NCBI RefSeq assembly: GCF_900116295.1
Contig: NZ_FPAF01000018.1
Coordinates: forward strand, 1-64,000
Source of the DNA: Bacillus sp. 103mf
GTDB lineage: Bacteria > Bacillota > Bacilli > Bacillales > Bacillaceae_G
DNA: 64,000 nt
Direction: 5' to 3'
Below, piece after piece: positions 17,305-26,290 of the stretch. Both the position numbers and the translations under genes were made by a program. How positions within the stretch are numbered: the stretch's first letter is position 1; each line of letters begins with the position of its first letter. Below the pieces are notes generated by a model that saw only the letters and a program-made list of their open reading frames with translations, searched no databases and had not been told where the DNA came from.

Positions 17305-18501
17305 GTGCACTATGTAATGAGTATTATCGGCATTCTTGCCGTATTAGGAATTTGTTTTGCTTTCTCTACCAACAGAGCAAAAGTGAATTTCCGCGCTATT
17401 ATTATTATGCTTGTTTTCCAAATTTTAATTGGTTGGTTTGTATTTGGAACAAAGATTGGTCAGCAAATTATTGTTTTTATCGGTCAAGTCTTCAATAAAT
17501 TAATTAAACTTGGTACGACAGGTGTAGACTTTTTATTTAACGGCATTCATAAAGATTTTGTCTTTTTCTTTAATGTATTATTAATTATTGTCTTTTTCTC
17601 TGCACTACTTTCTATTTTTAGTTATCTTGGCATTTTGCCTTTTATCGTTCGCGTTGCTGGCGGTGCGATTTCAAAAATTACAGGTTTGCCGCGTGTGGAA
17701 TCGTTCCACGCTGTAAACTCAGTCTTCTTTGGATCAAGTGAAGCATTACTTGTTATTAAAAATGACCTGCAGCATTTTAATGCAAACCGTATGTTTATCA
17801 TTTGCTGCTCGGCAATGAGCTCTGTATCAGCTTCTGTCACAGCATCTTATGTGATGATGTTAGATACAAAATACGTATTAGTAGCCTTGCCGCTAAACTT
17901 ATTCTCCAGTCTTATCGTTTGTTCATTATTAACACCAGTTGATACGGCACAAGAGGATGAAAAGCTCCAAAAGTTCGATAAAAATATGTTTGGTAACAGC
18001 TTAATCGATGCAATGATTAACGGTGCATTAGACGGTTTAAAAGTAGCCGGAATTGTTGCGGCATTAATGATTGCTTTTATCGGTGTAATGGAAGTTGTAA
18101 ACTTCGTAATCTCTTCCGCTTCAGGTGCAATTGGTCATAAAATTACATTACAACAAATCTTCGGTTACATTCTTTCACCATTTGCTTTCTTAATGGGAAT
18201 TCCAGCACACGATGTTATTTCTGCTGGTGGTATTATGGGAACGAAGATTGCATTAAACGAATTCGTTGCGATTCTCGATTTAAAGAAAATCATGACAACA
18301 TTATCCCCGCGCACAGTTGGGATTGTTACAGTATTCTTAATTAGCTTCGCAAGCATTAGCCAAATCGGCGCAATCGTTGGTACAATTCGTGCTCTATCTG
18401 AAAAACAAGGGAGCGTTGTATCACGTTTTGGATGGAAACTCCTTTGCGCTTCAACATTAGCCTCTATTTTATCTGCGACAATCGCAGGATTATTCATTTA
18501 A
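17305..18501 (+). CDS. nupG: Concentrative nucleoside transporter (NupC/NupG, CNT family)
   Basis: 398-residue inner-membrane cation-coupled nucleoside importer with about ten membrane spans. CNT signatures are visible: a gate region GGAISKITGLPRVESFHAVN, then SVFFGSSEALLVIKNDL in the first half. The second half has AHDVISAGGIMGTKIALNEF and the C-terminal ISFASISQIGAIVGTIRAL. It starts at GTG with AAAGGAG eight bases upstream. The guanine riboswitch implies uptake of purine nucleosides, as with B. subtilis NupG, which is also under a guanine riboswitch. The pur operon at the other end of the window carries the same kind of aptamer, so both respond to the same signal. Confidence 0.88.
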   Translation: MHYVMSIIGILAVLGICFAFSTNRAKVNFRAIIIMLVFQILIGWFVFGTKIGQQIIVFIGQVFNKLIKLGTTGVDFLFNGIHKDFVFFFNVLLIIVFFSALLSIFSYLGILPFIVRVAGGAISKITGLPRVESFHAVNSVFFGSSEALLVIKNDLQHFNANRMFIICCSAMSSVSASVTASYVMMLDTKYVLVALPLNLFSSLIVCSLLTPVDTAQEDEKLQKFDKNMFGNSLIDAMINGALDGLKVAGIVAALMIAFIGVMEVVNFVISSASGAIGHKITLQQIFGYILSPFAFLMGIPAHDVISAGGIMGTKIALNEFVAILDLKKIMTTLSPRTVGIVTVFLISFASISQIGAIVGTIRALSEKQGSVVSRFGWKLLCASTLASILSATIAGLFI

Positions 18502-18511
18502 CTATATAGAT

Positions 18512-18549
18512 AGCTTCCTATTTTTAAAATAGGAAGCTATTTTTTATTT
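18512..18549 (+). terminator. Terminator after nupG
   Basis: ATAGCTTCCTATTTT pairs with AAATAGGAAGCTAT and is followed by TTTTTTATTTT. Confidence 0.9.
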
Positions 18550-18550
18550 T

Positions 18551-18755
18551 CTTCACAAAACATATATATAGTTTCATTCTTTCAACATACAACTCACTAC
18601 TATGCAAAACACACCATGACTGCTACTCGCTTACTACTTTTGGTTTTAAACGTTGCACGTGGCAGAAAAAGTCCCTGACCGTTTCTATACACGGCCAGAT
18701 GCTCTCGTCCTCCCCTAAAAAGAAAGAGAGTTTTTATGTCGGTTTTTCAATATAA
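18551..18755 (+). repeat. Structured dispersed repeat (family R), copy 1
   Basis: About 200 bp. The conserved 3' part has GCACGTGGC pairing with GCCAGATGC around an inner stem AGAAA..TTTCT that encloses the CCCTGACCG loop. CTCTCGTCCTCCC follows, then CTCTC/GAGAG-type pairing and TTTTTATGTCGGTTTTTCAA. No ORF. It fills the gap between nupG and the ECF sigma gene. Confidence 0.75.
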
Positions 18756-18818
18756 TTGATTCATTTAAGTGTATACATTTATTATTATTTATTCGTTGTA
18801 TAAGTATAGGGAGGACAA

Positions 18819-19313
18819 ATGATGAAGAAAGAAGATATACTCGCCTCCTATCTTATCAGTTTAGGAGAGGAAGTATTCAATCTATTACTAGCGAAAGGAG
18901 CCAAAAAAGAAGATGCTGAAGATATAATTCAAAATACTTTTTACAAAGTGTACACACTGTTGGATGATCTAACTGAAAGCAATATACGTCCGTGGTTTTT
19001 TAGAGTCGCACTCAATGAATATATTGACTTAAAAAGAAAAAAGGAACAGCAGAACATCTACTTAACTGAGGAAATTTATGCAAAGCTACAATATACAGAC
19101 CGCGAATTTGATGCCATTTTAAATAAGGATGAAATTTTCTATTTATTAAAAGACATCAAAAAAGAATACAAAGAAGCTTTCTTTTTAAAGTATTACTATG
19201 ATTTTTCATATGAAGAAATTGCGACTATTTTGGGCATCAAAGTAAACAGTGTAAAACAAAATTTATATCGTGCGCGTAAATTTATTCACTCAAAAATAGG
19301 AGGAAAACATTAG
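18819..19313 (+). CDS. ECF-type RNA polymerase sigma factor
   Basis: 164 residues. Region 2 at about 20-85 has KKEDAEDIIQNTFYKVYTLL and RPWFFRVALNEYIDLKRKK, which contacts core polymerase and the -10 element. Region 4 at about 105-160 has YYYDFSYEEIATILGIKVNS and VKQNLYRARKFIHSK, the helix-turn-helix for the -35 element. It starts at ATG with GGGAGG upstream. The next gene overlaps it by one base and encodes a membrane anti-sigma factor, so the pair is a unit. I do not see an obvious AAC/CGT-type autoregulatory promoter. It resembles SigM/SigV-like extracytoplasmic sigmas but cannot be assigned to one. Confidence 0.9.
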   Translation: MMKKEDILASYLISLGEEVFNLLLAKGAKKEDAEDIIQNTFYKVYTLLDDLTESNIRPWFFRVALNEYIDLKRKKEQQNIYLTEEIYAKLQYTDREFDAILNKDEIFYLLKDIKKEYKEAFFLKYYYDFSYEEIATILGIKVNSVKQNLYRARKFIHSKIGGKH

Positions 19314-20224
19314 TGGACACTTCTTTAAAAGATGCTTTAAAAAAAGCTAAACGAAAACAATTATTAAAAATCGTCATTATTTCAATTATCGTTGTACTTC
19401 TTCTATTACCAATCCTTTATAAAACTGGCAATTACTTTGCAGCGAAAAGTTCTACAAGACTTCACGAGCAGCTCTTTTTACATAATGCAATTGCTGAACC
19501 TAATATTCAAATCAATTCTCAAGTTACGAGTAATACCTCTATGTTTGGAGGTAATATTGTGACGAATCGTTCTAAAAATATTAATGGTTATTTAGTACAA
19601 TGGAGCACACTTACAAGTTCGTATGATTGGCTTCGTGTTAATATTGATCACAACGAGTTAATACCAGGGTTTTATTGGTCTGATACGGAGTTCTATGAGT
19701 ATGATAAACAAACAAAGAAGAAAGTTGCGACATTTTATCACCCATCTATTAAAAAGTACTATGATGGTGTACAAAATGAACTAGGTGAAATTTCACAAAT
19801 GGACAATCACGTTGCGGAAGTTGCGATTTCTTTCGATCAGCCTTATACATTACAAGAAATTCAAACAAAAATTCCTGATAATTTAAACATCGTATGGTTG
19901 TATATGACATCAAAAATTGTAGATGAAAGCAAAGGACCTATGGGTATGCCTGTTTATGGATTTGATCCATCTGATTCACCGAAAAAGGCATACGATAGCT
20001 TTATTGATGCACTTAAAAAATATGATACAGATGGTAGTGACGAAACAATCCAGAAGTTTTTAAAATCAAATAAACATAAACAGTTTGATGAGGTGAAAAT
20101 TTTAGGGATAATGCTGACTGGTCAAACCAAAAATTTTAAAGCCTTAGAAAATCAAGATTTTATTCGTGGTGCTTCTGTAGGGGCTACTGCACAAATCGTC
20201 CCTTATATTAAGCCGAAGAAATAA
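19313..20224 (+). CDS. Membrane anti-sigma factor
   Basis: 303-residue single-span protein. A short N-terminal cytoplasmic part (1-18, KDALKKAKRKQLLK) would hold the sigma factor; the transmembrane segment is at about 19-40; the rest is extracytoplasmic. The arrangement and the sequence (Sigma_reg_N-like start, then a C-terminal domain with SFIDALKKYDTDGSDET and FKALENQDFIRGASVGAT) fit the YhdL-type anti-sigma family. It starts at GTG with GGAGG upstream and overlaps the sigma stop by one base. It probably releases the sigma factor on envelope stress. Its downstream deacetylase neighbours could be targets; this is inference. Confidence 0.82.
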   Translation: MDTSLKDALKKAKRKQLLKIVIISIIVVLLLLPILYKTGNYFAAKSSTRLHEQLFLHNAIAEPNIQINSQVTSNTSMFGGNIVTNRSKNINGYLVQWSTLTSSYDWLRVNIDHNELIPGFYWSDTEFYEYDKQTKKKVATFYHPSIKKYYDGVQNELGEISQMDNHVAEVAISFDQPYTLQEIQTKIPDNLNIVWLYMTSKIVDESKGPMGMPVYGFDPSDSPKKAYDSFIDALKKYDTDGSDETIQKFLKSNKHKQFDEVKILGIMLTGQTKNFKALENQDFIRGASVGATAQIVPYIKPKK

Positions 20225-20264
20225 TAAGCAAGAGACCAGATGAACATTTGGTCTCTTGCTTATC
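20225..20264 (+). terminator. Terminator of the sigma/anti-sigma operon
   Basis: AAGCAAGAGACCA and TGGTCTCTTGCTT form a 13-bp stem; the T-run after it is weak. Confidence 0.7.
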
Positions 20265-20410
20265 AATCATTTTGTTAATTTAACAAATATCGAAATATTT
20301 CTATTTTTATTATAGAGGACAAAAAACATACGGTATGCAAATCCAATTCCATACTCTATTTTTAAACAACTATTTTATCTTTTAAAGAGCCTTATTATTT
20401 TTTTATTTTC

Positions 20411-20606
20411 TTTACAAACCTTATATATAAATCTATTTTAATTTTTCGACATATAAGTCGCTGCTATGCAGAATAGTTCACTTGCTCCCTTTGTTTTAAA
20501 CCTTGCATGTGGCAGGAAACGGCACTGACCGTTTCTATGCGCGGCCAGATGCTCTCGTCCTCCCTTAAAAGAAAAGGGTTTTTATATCGTTTTTTCTAAT
20601 ATATAT
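20411..20606 (+). repeat. Structured dispersed repeat (family R), copy 2
   Basis: The best preserved copy. CGACATATAAGTCG and CTGCTATGCAG form small hairpins in the 5' half. GCATGTGGC/GCCAGATGC form the outer stem, GAAACGG/CCGTTTC the inner stem with loop CACTGA. CCCTT/AAGGG followed by TTTTTAT gives a terminator-like tail. It lies between the anti-sigma gene and the first deacetylase. Confidence 0.8.
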
Positions 20607-20730
20607 ACATCTTCCTGATAAGTTATAAAAATCCAGCAGCCTTGTCGTAATTATCCAAAAAAGGATATTCCCCTCTCCATTCGAGAGTGATATGATTAAC
20701 AAGGATATAATACACAATAGAAGGATGGAT

Positions 20731-21840
20731 ATGATGAAGAAATACGCACTATTGGCTTTACTTTCTTCTACTATTCTCGTAGGCTGCAACGCTAGCGTAA
20801 CTAGTGATAAACAGAAAAAAGAAGCAGCTACCGAGAAGAAAAAAGTTGAAGCGAAAACAGTCGACGTTCCCTTAGCACAAGGGAATATAACATGGGAGCC
20901 TTTTGCACCTGATGCAAAAAACACAGTGCTCTATATGAACAATTTAAAAGATGCGTTTAAAGAAGTACAATACCACGTTTGGCGCACTGCTGATGGCCCT
21001 GAAAGCAAACAAACATTTTCATCACATGAAAAAGAACGTAACTTTGCTTTCCCATTCCACTTAAAAGCTTTCAATTTGAAACGCGGGGAATATCAAATTG
21101 AAACAACAGGATTAAAAGAAGATGGCACACAAGTACCTCTTGCTAAATCTACAATTACATTCCAACAATCTGTACCAATTCTAATGTATCATGCAATTGA
21201 AAAATACTCAGGACCCGGTGACGGTGAGTTAGGTTTGTATGTACCACCAGAACAGTTCGAATTACATATGAAATATTTAAAAGATAATGGGTATACGCTG
21301 CTGACTTTTGAACGTTGGGGTGATATAAATCGTGTTAATAAACCTATCTTTATAACGTTAGACGACGGCCGAAAAAATAATATGAATGCCCTTAAAATTT
21401 TACAAGGTTTAAAAGATGACAAATTTCACCCAGCAGCAACAGAGTTTATCGTTGCCAATGATATTGATGCACCAAATCGTCTTTCAAAAGATGAAATTAA
21501 ACAGATGGTCGATTCTGGTATTTTCTCTATCCAATCGCATACATCTACTCATGCGATGATGGCTTTTTCAAACAATTACGATGAAGAATTACGAGTTTCA
21601 AAGGAGAAAATTCAAAGTCTTACTGGTCAGAAAATCATTGCTCTTGCGTATCCAGTAGGTTCTTATAACGATCAAGCTGTTGCAGAAACAAAAAAATATT
21701 ACGAATTTGCAGTAACAACAGATCATGGCAATCATCTGACAAAAGGTTTACCGAACGAGCAATATTTAATTAAACGCCATTTTGTTGGACCTAAAACAAC
21801 AATGGGTGAATTTACGGCATTGGTAAGAGAGCGCAATTAA
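20731..21840 (+). CDS. Polysaccharide deacetylase lipoprotein (NodB family)
   Basis: 369-residue surface lipoprotein. Signal peptide MMKKYALLALLSSTILVGC with lipobox VGC, then a charged linker rich in K/E. A beta-sandwich-like region at about 45-150 precedes a NodB deacetylase domain. Motifs: ILMYHAIEKY, FITLDDGRKN (catalytic DD), QSHTSTH (metal His pair), and AYPVGSYND in place of the usual Arg motif. It should remove acetyl groups from peptidoglycan or wall glycan. The paralogue follows directly. The pair corresponds by context to the B. anthracis deacetylases BA0330/BA0331. Start chosen at 20731, six bases after GAAGG. Confidence 0.85.
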   Translation: MMKKYALLALLSSTILVGCNASVTSDKQKKEAATEKKKVEAKTVDVPLAQGNITWEPFAPDAKNTVLYMNNLKDAFKEVQYHVWRTADGPESKQTFSSHEKERNFAFPFHLKAFNLKRGEYQIETTGLKEDGTQVPLAKSTITFQQSVPILMYHAIEKYSGPGDGELGLYVPPEQFELHMKYLKDNGYTLLTFERWGDINRVNKPIFITLDDGRKNNMNALKILQGLKDDKFHPAATEFIVANDIDAPNRLSKDEIKQMVDSGIFSIQSHTSTHAMMAFSNNYDEELRVSKEKIQSLTGQKIIALAYPVGSYNDQAVAETKKYYEFAVTTDHGNHLTKGLPNEQYLIKRHFVGPKTTMGEFTALVRERN

Positions 21841-21974
21841 TAATATAAATACAAATTCCTGCCGCATAATAGCGACTGCTATGTGGAAAAATGAAAATGG
21901 ATTTATATATTGTAAGGCTGTTTTTATGAATAAAGCAGCCTCTTCTTATACTTTGATTAAAGGATGCTTATACT

Positions 21975-23066
21975 ATGAAAAAATATATTTCTACTATACT
22001 ACTCTCTACTCTGTTCATCGCTGGTTGTAGTAATTCGACGCAAACAGAACCGAAAAAAGAAGCAGCAGCTTCCAAGCAGCAAACCGCTAAGAAAACAGAG
22101 GCGAAAGTGCAGTCTCAAGGGGCTATTTCATCGAATCCAATTACACACGAATCAACAAATACTGTTATCTATACAAAAGATGTAAAAGATCCCCTTACAG
22201 AGGTGCAATATAAAATTTGGCGCACTGCTGACGGAAAAGAAAGTGTAAAAACATTTTCTTCTAAAGAAAAAACAAATCATTTTTCTTTACCGTTCGATCT
22301 GAAAGAATTTGAAGGAAAGCGCGGAGAATATCAAATTGAAGCAAATGGTGTAAAAGAAGATGGAAAAATAGTTCCACTTACAAAAGGAGCAATTGTCTTT
22401 CAGCAGCATGTACCGATTCTAATGTACCATGCGATTGATGATTATAAAGCAGGCGACGGTATTAAAGACCTTTTCGTCTCCCCTGCCAACTTTGAAGCGC
22501 AAATGAAGTATTTAAAAGATAATGGCTATACACTTTTAACCTTTGAACGTTGGAACGACATTAACAAAGTGAACAAACCAATTTTCGTTACATTTGACGA
22601 TGGTATGAAAAATAATCTAAACGCTTTTCATATTTTACAAAAGCTTAAAGATGACAAATTCAGACCAACTGCAACAGAATATATGATTACCAATTCCATC
22701 GATACAGATGGTTCTCTATCTACAGCTGATATAAAAGAAATGGTGAATTCCGGAATCTTCTCTGTTCAATCTCATACAGCAACACATGCGGATTTACCAA
22801 AAATCACAAACTATGAAGAAGAGCTAAAAGGTTCAAAGGAGAAACTCGAAAAAATTACTGGAAAACCCGTTATTGCTATTGCTTATCCATTTGGCCATGT
22901 AAATGATCAAGTTGTTGCAGAAACGAAAAAATACTATCAATTTGCGACAACAACGAAACCTGGACAATTTATTACAAAAGGTGAACAAGATGAGTTATTA
23001 CGTATGAAACGTGTCCGTATTCATAACAACACGACTGTAGAACAGTTTGCGTTAGCAATTAAATAA
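21975..23066 (+). CDS. Polysaccharide deacetylase lipoprotein, paralogue
   Basis: 363 residues, closely similar to the preceding protein throughout. Signal peptide MKKYISTILLSTLFIAGC with lipobox AGC, linker KKEAAASKQQTAKKTEAK, a beta-domain with KDPLTEVQYKIWRTADGKE, then NodB motifs ILMYHAIDDY, FVTFDDGMKNN, QSHTATH and AYPFGHVND. The first Asp pair and both metal His are present, so it is probably active. The 134-base spacer from its paralogue has no clear terminator, so co-transcription is possible. By order of genes this would be the BA0330 counterpart, implicated in wall stability under salt (from memory of the literature). Confidence 0.86.
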   Translation: MKKYISTILLSTLFIAGCSNSTQTEPKKEAAASKQQTAKKTEAKVQSQGAISSNPITHESTNTVIYTKDVKDPLTEVQYKIWRTADGKESVKTFSSKEKTNHFSLPFDLKEFEGKRGEYQIEANGVKEDGKIVPLTKGAIVFQQHVPILMYHAIDDYKAGDGIKDLFVSPANFEAQMKYLKDNGYTLLTFERWNDINKVNKPIFVTFDDGMKNNLNAFHILQKLKDDKFRPTATEYMITNSIDTDGSLSTADIKEMVNSGIFSVQSHTATHADLPKITNYEEELKGSKEKLEKITGKPVIAIAYPFGHVNDQVVAETKKYYQFATTTKPGQFITKGEQDELLRMKRVRIHNNTTVEQFALAIK

Positions 23067-23161
23067 GAAAATAGAACCCGATTACAATTGGGTTCTATTT
23101 ATAATTTCAGAATTTTCCTGTATTATGTATATAATAAATATTGAAACAAAGGAGAATACAT

Positions 23162-24391
23162 ATGTCATTTGAACAAACATTAGAAAAATATGCTGCACTA
23201 GCCGTAAATGTCGGAGTAAATATTCAACCGGGACAAACATTAAATATTGGTGCACCAATTGAAGCTGCCCCGTTCGTTCGTCTTGTTACAAAAAAAGCTT
23301 ATGAATCCGGTGCAAAACATGTATATGTCGATTGGATTGACGAACATTTAACACGCCTAAAATACGACTTAGCACCAGAAGAAGCCTTTTCTGAATTCCC
23401 TGCTTGGAAAGCGCGTGCACGTGAAGAACTAGCAAAAGAAGGCGCAGCATTTATGTCTATTTACGCAGAAAATCCAGATTTATTAAAAGGTGTGGATCCA
23501 AAGCGTATTGCGAGCGCAAATCGAGCAGCTGGGGAAGCGATGAAAACAGTTCGCGAATATATGCAAGCTGATAAAGTAAGCTGGTGTGTTATTTCTGTTC
23601 CAACAGTGGAATGGGCAGCAAAAGTGTTCCCAGATGTACCGAAAGAAGAACAAGTAGCAAAATTATGGGATGCGATTTTCCAAGCTACTCGTGCTGATTT
23701 AGAAAACCCTGTTCAAGCATGGGATGAACATAATGCGAACTTGCATACAAAAGTACACTATTTAAACGATAAACACTATAGAGCGCTATCCTACAAAGGA
23801 CCAGGAACGAATTTAACAATCGAACTTCCTGAAAAACATTTATGGGTAGGTGCTGGCAGCGTTAACGAAAAAAATGTACCATTCATGGCAAACATTCCAA
23901 CTGAAGAAGTATTTACAATGCCATTAAAAACGGGCGTAAATGGCTATGTAACAAGTACGAAGCCATTAGTGTATGCCGGAAATATTATTGATAACTTTAC
24001 GCTTACATTTGAAAATGGGCGCATTGTAGACTGTAAAGCTGAAGTTGGGGAAGAAACATTAAAACATTTAATTGAAGCAGATGAAGGTTCTCACTTCTTA
24101 GGAGAACTTGCATTAGTACCGCACGATTCACCTATTTCTAATACAAATATTTTATTCTACAATACATTGTTTGATGAAAATGCCTCTTGCCATTTAGCAA
24201 TCGGTAATGCTTATGCTTTCAACTTAGACGGTGGTAAAACAATGTCAAAAGAAGAACTTGCAGAAAACGGTGCAAACTCTAGTATTACACATGAAGACTT
24301 TATGATTGGTTCCGCGGAACTAGATATTGATGGCATTACAGCAGATGGTACACATGAACCAATCTTCCGTAAAGGGAATTGGGCGTTTTAA
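23162..24391 (+). CDS. ampS: M29-family aminopeptidase
   Basis: 409-residue cytoplasmic metallo-aminopeptidase (AmpS/aminopeptidase II, thermophilic aminopeptidase family). Dimeric enzyme releasing N-terminal amino acids from peptides. Family features: NVQPGQ-like GVNIQPGQTLNIGAPIE at the start, YKGPGTNLTIELP mid-protein, and the metal site residues in IPTEEVFTMP (Glu), VGEETLKHLIEADEGSHFLGE (Glu), LFYNTLFDENASCHLAIG (His, family signature) and THEDFMIGS (His, Asp). I place the start at 23162, with AAAGGAG nine bases before it. The last codon abuts a repeat element at 24391. Confidence 0.88.
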   Translation: MSFEQTLEKYAALAVNVGVNIQPGQTLNIGAPIEAAPFVRLVTKKAYESGAKHVYVDWIDEHLTRLKYDLAPEEAFSEFPAWKARAREELAKEGAAFMSIYAENPDLLKGVDPKRIASANRAAGEAMKTVREYMQADKVSWCVISVPTVEWAAKVFPDVPKEEQVAKLWDAIFQATRADLENPVQAWDEHNANLHTKVHYLNDKHYRALSYKGPGTNLTIELPEKHLWVGAGSVNEKNVPFMANIPTEEVFTMPLKTGVNGYVTSTKPLVYAGNIIDNFTLTFENGRIVDCKAEVGEETLKHLIEADEGSHFLGELALVPHDSPISNTNILFYNTLFDENASCHLAIGNAYAFNLDGGKTMSKEELAENGANSSITHEDFMIGSAELDIDGITADGTHEPIFRKGNWAF

Positions 24392-24444
24392 TAAAGTGAA
24401 ACTTCCATCAGTGGGGAGCTTACTGCCCGTTAATGCGGGATAAG
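24391..24444 (+). repeat. Stop-codon-adjacent repeat (family C), copy 1, short form
   Basis: Begins ATAAAGTGAAACTTCCATCA immediately at the ampS stop and ends GCCCGTTAATGCGGGATAA. The middle found in the long copies at 35434 and 39148 is missing. CCCGTTAATGCGGG is itself a small hairpin. Confidence 0.7.
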
Positions 24445-24450
24445 AATAAA

Positions 24451-24487
24451 AAATCGCATCAACGGTTTCGTTGATGCGATTTTTTTA
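24451..24487. terminator. Bidirectional terminator between ampS and gabD
   Basis: AAAATCGCATCAACG pairs with CGTTGATGCGATTTT around GTTT, with A- and T-runs on either side; convergent genes on both sides share it. Confidence 0.9.
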
Positions 24488-25927
24488 TAGTCCTAATGAA
24501 ATATATTTAATTTCTAAATACTCTTCAATTCCAAAGTGACCACCTTCACGGCCGATACCACTTTCTTTAAATCCACCAAATGGCGCTTGTGCAACCGATG
24601 GAAGACCGTCATTTAAACCAATAATTCCATATTCCAATGCTTCACTAATTTGAAACGCTTGGCTAATATTTGTTGTAAAGACATATGCTGCTAAGCCATA
24701 CGGTGTGTTATTCGCACGCTCAATTACTTCTTCAGCTGTTTTAAATTTCGCAACAGGTGCAACCGGCCCAAATGTTTCTTCTGTCATACATAACATCTCA
24801 TCATTCGCTTCACCGATTACAGTTGGCTGAACAAAGTGACCATTTAATTCTTCAATCTTTTGTCCTCCGTTCAGTACCTTTCCACCCTTTTGAATTGCAT
24901 CTTCTATATGTTCTTGCACTTTTTCAACAGCTGACCCATCAATAAGCGGTCCGACAGTTGTACCTTCTGCAAAACCGTCACCTACCTTTAATTCTTCTAC
25001 AGCTTTTTGGAACTTCTCTATGAATTTTTCATATACATCTTCTTGAACAAATACTCGATTCGTACAAATGCAAGTTTGACCAGCATTACGGAATTTCGAA
25101 CCGATTACTGCTTCTGCAGCTTTATCTAAATCCGCATCATTCATCACAATAAACGGTGCATGGCCACCTAATTCTAGAGAAACTTTTTTCACTGTTTCTG
25201 CAGCACCGCGCATTAACTCTTTACCAATTTCCGTTGATCCCGTAAAGGATACCTTTCTCACACGTCCATCATTCATCCATGTATCAGCAATTGCTTTCGC
25301 GCTGCCTGTTACAATATTTAAAACACCTTTTGGAATGTCTGCTTCATGCGCTAGCTCAGCTAGTTTTAATGCTGTTAATGGCGTCTGGCTTGCTGGTTTC
25401 ACAACTGCCGTACAACCAGCTGCTAATGCAGGTGCTACTTTTCTTGTAATCATAGCTGCTGGGAAGTTCCACGGCGTAATTGCTGCGATGACACCAACAG
25501 GTTGTTTCGATACAAGGATTCGCTTATTAGGGTGAGAAGCAGGAATCATTTCGCCATATACACGCTTTCCTTCTTCCGCATACCATTCTACAAAACTATT
25601 TGCATAGTTTACTTCACCAAGTGCTTCCGGGAACGGTTTTCCTTGTTCCTTTGTCATAATAGCTGCGATTTCTTCTTTCTGCTCATCAATTAATGTAAAC
25701 CACTTTTTCAATTTGTTCGCACGCTCTGCTGCTGTTAACTTCGACCAAGCCTTAAATGCTTCATGTGCAGCATCAACTGCTTGCTTCGCCTCCGTTACCC
25801 CGCCTTTTGGAACAGTAGCAAACACTTCTTGTGTAGCAGGATTGTTAATTTCAATTTGCTCATGCAAATGAATCCACTCTCCATTTATGTACATCGCTTT
25901 CTTCTCTAACATTGCTTTTTTATCCAA
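24485..25927 (-). CDS. gabD: Succinate-semialdehyde dehydrogenase
   Basis: 480-residue NAD(P)-dependent aldehyde dehydrogenase that oxidises succinate semialdehyde to succinate, the second step of GABA breakdown. ALDH motifs: TPWNFPAAMITRKVAPALAA, GSTEIGKELM, the general base Glu in LELGGHAPFIV, and the catalytic Cys in RNAGQTCICTNR. The C-terminal PFGGFKESGIGREGGHFGIE is typical of GabD. It starts at TTG with AAAGGAGG upstream. It is separated from gabR by two repeat copies (25985-26290), and no sigma-54 promoter is visible directly before it, so it may depend on read-through or a vegetative promoter. Confidence 0.93.
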   Translation of the reverse strand: MDKKAMLEKKAMYINGEWIHLHEQIEINNPATQEVFATVPKGGVTEAKQAVDAAHEAFKAWSKLTAAERANKLKKWFTLIDEQKEEIAAIMTKEQGKPFPEALGEVNYANSFVEWYAEEGKRVYGEMIPASHPNKRILVSKQPVGVIAAITPWNFPAAMITRKVAPALAAGCTAVVKPASQTPLTALKLAELAHEADIPKGVLNIVTGSAKAIADTWMNDGRVRKVSFTGSTEIGKELMRGAAETVKKVSLELGGHAPFIVMNDADLDKAAEAVIGSKFRNAGQTCICTNRVFVQEDVYEKFIEKFQKAVEELKVGDGFAEGTTVGPLIDGSAVEKVQEHIEDAIQKGGKVLNGGQKIEELNGHFVQPTVIGEANDEMLCMTEETFGPVAPVAKFKTAEEVIERANNTPYGLAAYVFTTNISQAFQISEALEYGIIGLNDGLPSVAQAPFGGFKESGIGREGGHFGIEEYLEIKYISLGL

Positions 25928-25984
25928 TTTGTTCGTCCTCCTTTATCTTTACTATGATATACCTTTTTATGTAACCTAAAAAAT

Positions 25985-26120
25985 AAGGTGCTCGCAGCTA
26001 CGCAGAACACTACATGACCCGCACTCGCTTTCTCCTTTTGTTTTACCTGGCATGTGGCAGAAACAAGCCCTGACCGCTTCTACGCATGGTCCATCCAAAA
26101 AAGAAAGGTTTTTATGGCGA
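25985..26120 (+). repeat. Structured dispersed repeat (family R), copy 3
   Basis: Carries CATGTGGCAGAAACAAGCCC, TGACCGCTTCTACGCATGG and the AAAAAGAAAGGTTTTTATGG tail; the GCCAGATGC arm is shortened. It lies between gabD and gabR in the orientation opposite to those genes and runs straight into copy 4. Confidence 0.72.
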
Positions 26121-26290
26121 ACTTTTCAACATATAAATCGCAGCCATGCAGAACACTACATGACTCGCACTCGCTTTCTCCCTTTGTTTTAAACCCGGCA
26201 TGTGGCAGAAAAGGGCACTGACCGCTACCATGCATGGCCAGACGCTCTCGTCCACCCAGAAAAAGAAAGGTTTTTTATGTCAGTTTTATC
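26121..26290 (+). repeat. Structured dispersed repeat (family R), copy 4
   Basis: Tandem with copy 3. Contains GGCATGTGGCAGAAAAGGGC, ACTGACCGCTACCATGCATGG and CCAGACGCTCTCGTCC, then the poly-T tail TTTTTTATGTCAG. Its last bases, TATCAATTTATATTTAT, overlap the final codons and stop of gabR. Confidence 0.72.
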
